A stretch of 64,000 nt of DNA, taken from contig CAVXOL010000021.1 of NCBI GenBank assembly GCA_963763325.1, positions 1 to 64,000 on the forward strand. Direction: 5' to 3'. The stretch comes from JBBECJ01 sp963763325 (GTDB lineage: Bacteria; Chloroflexota; Chloroflexia; Thermomicrobiales; CFX8). Positions 47,450-54,653 of this stretch are shown in pieces; positions within the stretch are counted from its first letter, which is position 1; every line of letters starts with the position of its first letter. The position numbers and the translations under genes are program-made. The notes under the pieces are model-generated. The model had not been told where the DNA came from, ran no database searches, and saw only the letters and a list, made by a program, of their open reading frames with translations.

Positions 47450-47764
47450 TCAGTCCATCATCACCTCATACCGTCGCCGGTGCCGGATATGCCGGTCACG
47501 CAGCAGCCGCGCAGTGTCGAGCGAGCGGACACGCTTCTGGCTCGGGTTCTCGTAGTCGGAAAATCGGATCGTGACCGGCAGAAAGCGCCCCAGATCCCCA
47601 CGCCGGATCGCGTCAGCGATCTGGTCGTTGTCATTAACGCCCGGTTCGTCAGGAATCGTCACATCCGGCGGCATCACCCCCGGCTCACCTTCGAGCCAGA
47701 CGTAGAGCGTTCCGCCAGCCGATCCCGTATCCTCGCCTGAATCCACCCCGACCTCGATTCCCAA
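47450..47764 (-). CDS. Hypothetical protein
   Basis: Up to 104 residues. The middle reads TLYVWLEGEPGVMPPDVTIP, then NDQIADAIRRGDLGRFLPVT, and the C-terminus is very basic (DRHIRHRRRYEVMMD). The start at 47764 is a TTG inside the GGGAATC repeat, so a GTG a few codons later is as likely. Acceptable codon bias and no better frame on the other strand make it a plausible gene, but no family is recognised. Confidence 0.45.
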   Translation of the reverse strand: MGIEVGVDSGEDTGSAGGTLYVWLEGEPGVMPPDVTIPDEPGVNDNDQIADAIRRGDLGRFLPVTIRFSDYENPSQKRVRSLDTARLLRDRHIRHRRRYEVMMD

Positions 47765-47783
47765 TTCCCGATTCCCGAATCCC
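47760..47783 (-). repeat. GGGAATC heptad array (potential G-quadruplex), second locus
   Basis: Four C-tracts at 47760, 47767, 47774 and 47781 with an exact 7-bp period; the minus strand reads four GGG tracts with four-base loops. Same unit as the arrays at 2505-2588. It overlaps the possible start of the hypothetical gene at 47450. Confidence 0.8.
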
Positions 47784-48005
47784 GTCCGTCACGACCCCGG
47801 CGCGATTCGTGCTAGGATAACGATTGGCCGGTTGCGACAGCCGGGTGGTCAAGATTTTGTCGCAGGAGTGAGGACGCAGGGGCTACCACACCCTGATAGC
47901 CTATCAACAGTTGAGACGCTTCGCCGGGCGCGCCAGGCCGTTAGTCGGCAGACCAGGGGGACGCGCGCGGTAAGCGCCGATCCGGGGGACGAAGGGACGA
48001 CGTCC

Positions 48006-49156
48006 ATGGCAGCACCAATCACAGCGACACCTGGCCTTGAGGGCATTGTCGTCGCGCAGACACAGCTCAGCTCGGTCAACGGCACCGAGGGAATCCTGAC
48101 CTATCGTGGCTACAACATCCACGACCTCGCCGAAAATACCTCGTTCGAAGAGATCATGCACCTCCTCTGGTACGGCACCCTGCCGACCCGGGCCCAGCTC
48201 GATCAACTGACCGAGCACCTGCGCCGGCACCGCAATCTCTCCGAGAGCGTCAAGAACACGATCCGCGCCCTGCCGACGCACCGGCGCACCGATCGACTCG
48301 CTCAAGGCCGGAGTCACCGCGCTCGGCATGGAAGATCCCGATCAGGACAACCTCGAGCACGACGCCCTGCTGGAGAAAGCCATCCGCCTGACCGCCGCCA
48401 TGCCGACCATGCTGGCCGATGTACCAGCGGCTGCGCACCGACAAAGAGCCGGTCGAGCCGGACGCCGAACTCGGCATGGCCGCCAATTTCCTCTATATGG
48501 TCAACGGCGAAAAGCCAACCGAGACCCAGAGCAAAGCCTTCGACCTCTACCTCGTCCTGCTGGCCGAGCACTCGATGAACGCCTCGACCTTCACCGCCCG
48601 CTCGACCGTCTCCTCGACCTCCGACATCTACTCTGCCGTCACCGCCGCGCTCGGCAGCCTCAAGGGCGTTGCCCACGGCGGCGCCAACATGATGGCGATG
48701 AACATGCTGATCGACATCGGCCACCCCGGCGAGATCGACGATTATGTCGATGAGTCGCTACGCATCAAGCGCCGCCTGATGGGCATGGGCCACCGCATCT
48801 ACAAGACCCGTGACCCGCGCGTCGATCACCTGATGAAGTGGTCCGAGAAGGTCGCCGACGAGATCGGCGACGACAAGTGGTACCAGCTCGCACACCGGAT
48901 GGAAGAACTGACCGCCCACCACCCGTACTTCTCCGAGCGCAAGCTCTACCCGAACGTCGAGTTCTACTCCGCCCCGCTCCTCTACAACCTCGGCTTCCCG
49001 CCCGACATGATGCCTGGCGTCTTCGCCATCTCGCGCATCGTCGGCTGGAGCGCGAACATCATGGAGCAGTGGCAGGACAACCGCCTGATGCGCCCATCCG
49101 CCGAATACATCGGCCCGAAGTCGCAACAGTTCGTCCCAATCGACAAGCGCGGCTAA
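48006..49156 (+). CDS. gltA: Citrate synthase (two frameshifts)
   Basis: About 383 codons. The N-terminus MAAPITATPGLEGIVVAQTQ and LTYRGYNIHDLAENTSFEEI are standard. The frame changes at 48281-48282 and 48416-48417, each corrected by removing one C. The middle frame gives IDSLKAGVTALGMEDPDQDN. The last frame contains the catalytic region: FTARSTVSSTSDIYSAVTAA, GVAHGGANMMAMNMLI, GMGHRIYKTRDPRVDH and YPNVEFYSAPLLYNLGFP. Citrate synthase condenses oxaloacetate and acetyl-CoA in the TCA cycle; a 2-methylcitrate synthase role is possible. Since the enzyme is nearly indispensable and the lesions are one-base homopolymer changes, sequence error is likely. The upstream spacer of about 190 bp (47815-48005) is GC-rich without a clear promoter. 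Confidence 0.9.
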
Positions 49157-49189
49157 ACAATTCCTCGCGCCGGGTACCCGGTAACGGGT

Positions 49190-49271
49190 GGCGCGATGGC
49201 CGCAGCCTCGCCCTGCTCCCCCTTCCGACGTGCATGGGTGGGGAGCAGGGCGAGGCTGCGGCCATCGCGCC
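49190..49271. repeat. 32-bp perfect inverted repeat
   Basis: Arms 49190-49221 and 49240-49271 (containing GCGATGGCCGCAGCCTCGCC) are exact complements around an 18-bp loop. A CGGGTACCCG palindrome lies just left, at 49171-49180. It sits 33 bp after the citrate synthase stop and would form a very stable hairpin, probably the terminator. Confidence 0.85.
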
Positions 49272-49310
49272 TACGCGGCGGGGTTGCGTGTTCCAGGCGT
49301 AGGAGTCCCC

Positions 49311-49941
49311 TTGCGCAACGACCTCTCCCACATCTACTGGATCGGCGGCCCGCCCGACTGCGGCAAGACGACCGTCGCAAGCATCCTCGCCGAGCGCCAC
49401 GGCCTCCAGACATACCACTTCGACCGCCACGAGATGGCCCACTTCGGCCGCCTCGATCCCGAACGCCATCCAGCCCTCTACGCCGCCCACCCGGACCGGA
49501 TGACAACCGAACAGCGCTGGCTCGGCAGCCCGCCGGACGAGATGGCGCGCGACACGATCGCCTGCTGGAGCGAGCGCTTCGCAATGGCGCTCGACGACCT
49601 CCAGGCAATGCCAGGCAACGCCTGCCATCATCGCCGAAGGACCGGGCATGTTCCCCGAACTGCGTCGCGCCGCTGATCGACTCGACCACACAAGGCCATC
49701 TGGCTCGCCCCAACCGAGCCGTTCAAGCGCGCCTCCGTCGCCCGGCGCGGCAAGCCCGGCAACCGCCACGAGACCAGCAACCCCGACCTCGCCACCCACA
49801 ACCTCACCCAACGCGACCTGCTGATGACCGCCCACATCCGCCAGACCGCCGCCGAACACGGCCTGCGGCTGATCGAGGTCGACGGCACCGAAGGCGTCGA
49901 GGCAATCGCCACCATCGTCGAAGAACACTTCGGCCTCTAGC
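49311..49941 (+). CDS. P-loop nucleotide-binding protein (kinase-like), frameshifted
   Basis: About 208 codons with two frame changes. The TTG start at 49311 follows AGGAG at 49301-49305. The N-terminus is LRNDLSHIYWIGGPPDCGKT, a Walker A P-loop (GGPPDCGKT), then AERHGLQTYHFDRHEMAHFG. Frame changes near 49615 and 49690 lead through AIIAEGPGMFPELRR and IWLAPTEPFKRASVARRG to the end EEHFGL. The layout fits a small P-loop kinase or shikimate/adenylate-kinase-like protein of unknown substrate. A hairpin lies downstream. Confidence 0.7.
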
Positions 49942-49975
49942 GTCGCACGAAAATGGCTGTCCCTACCCTCGCAGG

Positions 49976-49996
49976 GACCGGCCTAAGACCGGTCCG
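49976..49996. terminator. Hairpin downstream of the P-loop gene
   Basis: GGACCGG and CCGGTCC enclose a seven-base loop; an overlapping GTCCCT/AGGGAC pair offers an alternative fold. It lies 35 bp after the stop at 49941. No T-run follows. Confidence 0.45.
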
Positions 49997-50175
49997 CGGC
50001 GGGAGCACTTTGGGCACGGCCGACGCGTCAGAACCGCGTGGCATTGGCGGACAACGCTGCTGCACACCGCTCGAATCTATCGATCTGCCAGCCGATGCAA
50101 GATTCGACGGTAAGATAGCCCTTGGTACAGCCTACAGGCACTGACAACGACAGCGACAACGAGAACAGGCGACAC

Positions 50176-50965
50176 ATGAGCGAACAACTGCGCTTCGACA
50201 TCCACGAACGGGTCGCAACCCTGACGCTGAACCGGCCCGAAAAACTGAACGCCTTCACCCAGGAGATGATCGACGCCTGGGCCGAAGCGCTCACGGAGTG
50301 CCGCGACAACGACGATGTCCACGTCATCGTCGTCACCGGCGCAGGCCGTGCCTTCTGTGCCGGCGGCGACCTCGTAGAGATGCGCCAGCGGATCGAGGAA
50401 ACCCCGTTTCAGCAGAAGGACTTCATCTGGAGCCACGTCCATCGCGTTGCGACAACCCTTGAACTGATCGACAAGCCCGTCATCGCCGCCGTCAACGGCA
50501 CCGCCAACGGCGCCGGCATGGACATGGCGCTGATGTGCGACCTGCGCTTCGCCGCCGACAGCGCCCGCTTCGCCGAAGGCTATGTCAAGCTTGGACTCGT
50601 CCCCGGCGATGGTGGCGCCTGGTTCCTCCCGCGTCTCGTCGGGACGGCCAAGGCGCTGGAGATCCTTTGGACCGGCGACACTCTCAACGCCCAGGAGGCG
50701 CTGGAGCTCGGGATCGTCAACAAGGTCTACCCGGACGCCGAACTCCTGGACGAGACCTACGCCTTCGCCCAACGCCTGGTCGAACAGCCCGGCCATGGCC
50801 GTCCGAGCCATCAAACGCCTCGTCTACCAGGGCCAGCGCAGTGACCTCCGCACCCACCTCGACGCAGCATCGTCGCTAATGGGCATCACCGGCAGCAGCC
50901 ACGACCACCGCGAGGCCATCCAGGCACTCGCGGAGAAGCGTCCGCCAGCCTTCAAGGGCAACTGA
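50176..50965 (+). CDS. Enoyl-CoA hydratase/isomerase family protein (one frameshift)
   Basis: About 262 codons. The crotonase signatures are clear: VATLTLNRPEKLNAFTQEM, VVTGAGRAFCAGGDLVEM (oxyanion hole) and KPVIAAVNGTANGAGMDMAL, followed by YVKLGLVPGDGGAWFLPRL with the second acidic position. The frame changes at 50788-50790 (CCC, where CC restores AMAVRAIKRLVYQGQRSDL). The C-terminus ends PPAFKGN. The reaction is hydration or isomerisation of an acyl-CoA; the substrate is unknown. The ATG at 50176 is preceded by AGGCGAC. The lesion is probably an artefact. Confidence 0.88.
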
Positions 50966-51089
50966 CGAAGCGCCGTCGTTCCGCACGCGCCAACAGTGAC
51001 ACACTATTGATACGTCGCGACGCCTCTCTCTGTTGCACCCGCCACAGCCAGCAGTCCACATTCAATGTGGTAGCGAAGTGGAGGGACAC

Positions 51090-51512
51090 ATGAACACTGT
51101 TGAACGCCTCGTTGCGTGGACGAAACGTGCCGCTCGCGAGCACTGGCTCCCGCTGCTCATCATGGTTGCCCCGATCGTGCTCGCTGTCGGTGTCTGGACA
51201 TCGGAATCGTGGTGGTTCGCGCTCATACTGGTGGTGCCTGTTGCCGCAGCGATCGTTGGCTACATCCTGAGTCCACGGCACGTCTGGATCATGTGGGCCG
51301 GGGCGGTTGTGACCCAGTGGATCGCGATGGGTATCTTCGACCGATACGCGAACGCTGGACCCGACGAAACGGCAACCAGCCTTGTGCTCGAGGCATTGAT
51401 CTGGATGGCGCTAGGGGTCGCGATCCCACTCTGGGTGGGACGCATCCTCAGCATGAAAGTCGAACGACCGATGCGCGGCGGCAACCACACACCAAGGGGA
51501 TTCGCGCAATGA
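51090..51512 (+). CDS. Hypothetical membrane protein
   Basis: A 140-residue protein starting MNTVERLVAWTKRAAREHW after GGAGGG. Four hydrophobic segments fill residues 20-130 (LPLLIMVAPIVLAVGV, FALILVVPVAAAIVGYIL, WIMWAGAVVTQWIAMGIF and ALIWMALGVAIPLWVG). The tail is short and basic. No family is recognised. The gene stands alone between the enoyl-CoA hydratase and the glycogen synthase. Confidence 0.7.
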   Translation: MNTVERLVAWTKRAAREHWLPLLIMVAPIVLAVGVWTSESWWFALILVVPVAAAIVGYILSPRHVWIMWAGAVVTQWIAMGIFDRYANAGPDETATSLVLEALIWMALGVAIPLWVGRILSMKVERPMRGGNHTPRGFAQ

Positions 51513-51650
51513 CCATCGACGTCAGTCGTATGTTGGGCTAGTCACAGTTTCGTGACCAGCCCACCGCTGCCGGGACGGACCGCGTCCGGGTAACATATGG
51601 CATCCTCCTCCCAGTGAGCATTCGATCCGAGCGGGAGGGCTGTTGAGTCG

Positions 51651-52872
51651 ATGGCGGGTAGCGAACTGAGCAAGGTGGCACTCTTTACGAACGAGTACCC
51701 ACCAAACGTCTACGGCGGTGCCGGCGTCCACGTCGAATACCTCAGCAGGGCACTGGCGAAGAAGGTCGCCGTCGAGGTGCGCTCGTTCGGCGAGCAGCGC
51801 GTCGAGGACGGCAACCTGACCGTCCGCGGCTACCTCGGCTGGGACGAGATGAAGCGGAACACCGACCCGCGCTTCACCGGCGCCCTCGACGCCTTCTCCC
51901 GCAGCCTCGCGATGGCCAAGGACCACTTCGACGCCGACATCGTCCACTGCCACACCTGGTACACCGACATGGCCGGCTACCTCGGCGCGGATGCTCTGGG
52001 ATGTCCCCTTCGTCCTCACCACCCACTCGCTCGAACCGCTCCGTCCCTGGAAGGTCGAGCAGCTCGGCGCCGGCTACAACATGTCCTCCTGGATGGAGCG
52101 GACCGCGATCGAGAGCGCCGACGCCGTCATCGCCGTCTCGCAGGAGACCCGCAACGACGTCCTCGACCACTTCCAGGTCGATCCCGACAAGGTCCACATC
52201 ATCCACAACGGCATCGACCTCGACGAGTACCGCAAGGCCGAATCGGTCGATGCCCTCGTCGCGCGCGGCATCGATCCCGAGCGCCCCTACGTCCTCTTCG
52301 TCGGCCGCATCACGCGCCAGAAGGGCATCATCCACCTCGTCAACGCCATCCCCGACATCGACCCCTCGCTCCAGATCGTCCTCTGCGCCGGCGCACCCGA
52401 CACGCCGGAGATCGGCGCCGAGATGACCTCACGCGTCGCCGAGGTCAGCCAGGGCCGCCCGGACGTCATCTGGATTCAGGAGATGCTGCCGCGCGAGGAG
52501 ATCATCCAGTTCTACTCGCACGCCGCCGTCTTCGTCTGCCCCTCCGTCTACGAGCCGTTCGGCATCATCAACCTCGAAGCGATGGCGACCGAAACCGCCG
52601 TCGTCGCCTCCGCCATCGGCGGCATCCCCGAAGTCGTCGTCCCCGGCCAGACCGGCGAGCTCGTCCCGCTGGAGCTCAAGCCCGGCACCTTCGAGCCGAC
52701 CAACCCCACCCAGTTCGCCCGCGACCTCGCCACCGCCATCAACAGCGTCGCCCTCGACCCCGCCAAACACCACCGCTACGGCCTCGCCGGCCGCCAGCGC
52801 GCCGAACAACACTTCTCCTGGGACGCCATCGCCGACCGAACGCTGGATCTCTACCGCTCGCTCGTCGGCTGA
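51651..52872 (+). CDS. glgA: Glycogen synthase / GT4 glycosyltransferase (one frameshift)
   Basis: About 406 codons. The N-terminal Rossmann domain has LFTNEYPPNVYGGAGVHVEY with the ADP-glucose-binding GGAG pattern, and IVHCHTWYTDMAGYLGA. The frame changes at 51989-51990 (GG; one G restores GAMLWDVPFVLTTHS). The C-terminal domain has HNGIDLDEYRKAES, LFVGRITRQKGIIHLVNA and the catalytic FVCPSVYEPFGIINLEAMA (E-x7-E). This is the actinobacterial-type glycogen synthase (about 390-410 aa), which transfers glucose or maltose-1-phosphate units from nucleotide sugar. The GH15 enzyme at 19963 could act on the product. The start at 51651 is consistent with a GGGAGGGC site. Confidence 0.88.
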
Positions 52873-52946
52873 CGAACCAATGTAGCCTGCGTCAGGATCG
52901 TGTATCGTTTGTCCACTCCATCCAGATGACCCGCGAGGAGAGCGTC

Positions 52947-53195
52947 ATGATCGCCATTCGCAAGAAGATCGTCACAGACGAGGACCACAGGCCAATCGAA
53001 GTCGTCATCAGCTACGACGACTGGCTGGAGATCGAACGACTGCTCAACATCCAGCAACGCGAGCCGCGCCGTGTCGATCTCTCACGCTTCGCCGGCACAA
53101 TTACGCTGACCGAGGATCCGCTGGAGTTCCAGCACCGAATCCGATCTGAGTGGGACCGTGAGTGGGACCAGACCCTGCCTCAGGAACCTGAGTGA
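52947..53195 (+). CDS. Putative antitoxin of a VapBC-like pair
   Basis: An 82-residue acidic/basic protein starting MIAIRKKIVTDEDHRPIEVV, then ISYDDWLEIERLL, with a long charged C-terminus. GAGGAG lies six bases before the ATG. Its stop overlaps the GTG of the PIN-domain gene by four bases (GTGA). The N-terminus resembles Phd/YefM or VapB-type antitoxins that fold as DNA-binding strands and wrap the toxin with the tail, but no family match is certain. Position, size and coupling to a PIN gene support the role. Confidence 0.7.
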   Translation: MIAIRKKIVTDEDHRPIEVVISYDDWLEIERLLNIQQREPRRVDLSRFAGTITLTEDPLEFQHRIRSEWDREWDQTLPQEPE

Positions 53196-53554
53196 GCGTC
53201 GTCCTCGACACAAACACCGTCATGTACTTCCTTGGTGGAAAACTGGCACAGCCACTGCCGGATGATGACTACATCGTCTCAGTAATCACCCAGATCGAGT
53301 TGTTGTCATATCCGCTGTTGTCGCCCGATGACGAGCAGCAGGTGCTGGAGTTTCTGACATCGGTGACGGTCATCGATCTCTCTGCTGAGATCCGAGACGC
53401 AGCGATTCGGCTTCGTCGCAACCATCGCCTCAAATTGCCCGACTCAATCATCGCGGGGACGGCGGTAAGCCTCGGCGTCGTACTTCTTACCAACGACCGG
53501 CGACTCGCGAACACGCCTGGCCTGCAGGCCAGCCTCACCGCGATCAAGCCCTGA
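53192..53554 (+). CDS. PIN-domain (VapC-like) toxin
   Basis: A 120-residue protein starting MSVVLDTNTVMYFLGGKL (GTG start). The acidic residues of the PIN active site are visible: the first Asp in VLDTN, Glu in TQIELLSYP, Asp in KLPDSIIAGTA and a C-terminal Asp in LLTNDRRLAN. PIN toxins are Mg-dependent ribonucleases that cleave tRNA or rRNA and are held inactive by their antitoxin. The start overlaps the antitoxin stop, so the pair is translationally coupled and autoregulated by family analogy. Confidence 0.85.
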   Translation: MSVVLDTNTVMYFLGGKLAQPLPDDDYIVSVITQIELLSYPLLSPDDEQQVLEFLTSVTVIDLSAEIRDAAIRLRRNHRLKLPDSIIAGTAVSLGVVLLTNDRRLANTPGLQASLTAIKP

Positions 53555-53694
53555 ATCGTCGCCTGCAGGCATCCGCGTTCGCCTGTTCCTGCGGTATCTT
53601 CCCCGCTGTACCGAGACAACATCCGCGCAATGCAGGACACTGCGCAAATTGAACGTGGTTAGAGTTGGACTTGGCAGCCAACCTGGCAGGGATC

Positions 53695-54029
53695 GAAGCG
53701 CTTCGCTGAGTCGCCGCCGACAACCTGCGGGCAATTTTCCGCCTCCTCACCCGCGCCCGACCCGGCCTCAGCGACAAGGAACAGGCCAGGTCCGCGCCGT
53801 CGCCCGCCAACTCCTCGAGACACTCAAGCACGAGAAGTTCGTCCTCGACTGGCGCAAGAAGCAGCAGTCCCGCTCAGCCGTCCGCGTCACGATCGAAGAA
53901 GTGCTCGACACCGGCCTGCCACCGATCTACACGGCCAACGACTACCAGCAACGCTGGGCAGATATCTACCAGCACATCTACGACGCCTACATCGGCCCCA
54001 CCCAGAACATCTACACCACCGCCGCCTGA
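53695..54029 (+). pseudogene. C-terminal remnant of a type I restriction endonuclease R subunit (HsdR)
   Basis: Across two frames the translation reads FRLLTRARPGLSDKEQA, then VRAVARQLLETLKHEKFVLD, WRKKQQSRSAVRVTIEEVLD and WADIYQHIYDAYIGPTQNIY, stopping at 54029. This is the C-terminal helical region of HsdR proteins (LLETLKxEKLVLDWRKKQQ, then YQHVYDSY). The helicase and nuclease domains and the M and S subunits are missing. Remnants of a restriction system next to a VapBC pair indicate a former defence or mobile locus. Confidence 0.8.
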
Positions 54030-54600
54030 CCCTGCCCCAACTTGCTCACCCAATCAGCATGAACTGAGCACCTTGAGCACCTTGACCATCTGTCATACTG
54101 CCCCCGCACACATGGCCCCCTTGGCCCCCTTCCCCCTTACCCGCCCCGTCCCACAAACACAGGCTCCGTTACCCACATCCATCCAATGCAAAGGCGCTCA
54201 CGCACTGACCATGAACGCCTTTACCACCTTTACCGCCTTTACCCCTTTACCGTCATACGTCCCAACCGAGACACTCACATCCCCATCTCAACTGGCTCAA
54301 CTCGACCATTTCAACTGGCTCACACAATGAGCATGATCAACTTGAGTCACCATGACTCACCCTCGCTCACCTCGCCAATCCGAAACAGCCCTGGCACAAG
54401 AAACCCTCCCCAAACCGTTCGAGTAATAGGAAGCCCTTGCAAGAAGGGGCGGGTCGTTGCAACCAACCAATAGGTCTAATGATCGAAAGACCCGCCCGGC
54501 TCCCCACCCGACCAACGCAACCACGGACCCACGCGCAACGACCCGCCCGGATCCTCACCCGGCCAACTCGATGCGCCCGACGCGCCTCCGAGCACAGCAA
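54030..54600. other. Gene-less pyrimidine-rich region
   Basis: 570 bases with strongly asymmetric composition (C-rich plus strand). It holds short tandem motifs: GAGCACCTT twice, TGGCCCCCT-type runs near 54112, TTTACC repeated five times near 54228-54252, and TCAACTGGCTCA repeats near 54285-54320. No open frame has gene-like features. A possible hairpin and repeat unit is at 54443-54508. Confidence 0.5.
54443..54508. repeat. Intergenic repeat shared with 19861-19923
   Basis: GGGCGGGTCGTTGCA at the left and AAGACCCGCCCGGCTCCCC at the right; the ends pair (GGGCGGGTC / GACCCGCCC). The same block order occurs at 19861-19923. A third ACCCGCCCGG block follows near 54541. Confidence 0.45.
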
Positions 54601-54603
54601 AGA

Positions 54604-54626
54604 GGGGCGAGTACACGACTCGCCCC
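54604..54626 (-). terminator. Terminator of the VanW gene
   Basis: GGGGCGAGT / ACTCGCCCC (9 bp) with a five-base ACACG loop, 28 bp beyond the stop of the minus-strand VanW gene. Confidence 0.65.
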
Positions 54627-54653
54627 AGGTCATCAGTTGAATTGGAGAGGAAC

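Noticed and set aside
9501..52872. Programmed ribosomal frameshifting to explain broken genes
   Set aside because: No slippery heptamer with a downstream structure is shared; the sites are plain one-base changes in short G/C runs in unrelated genes.
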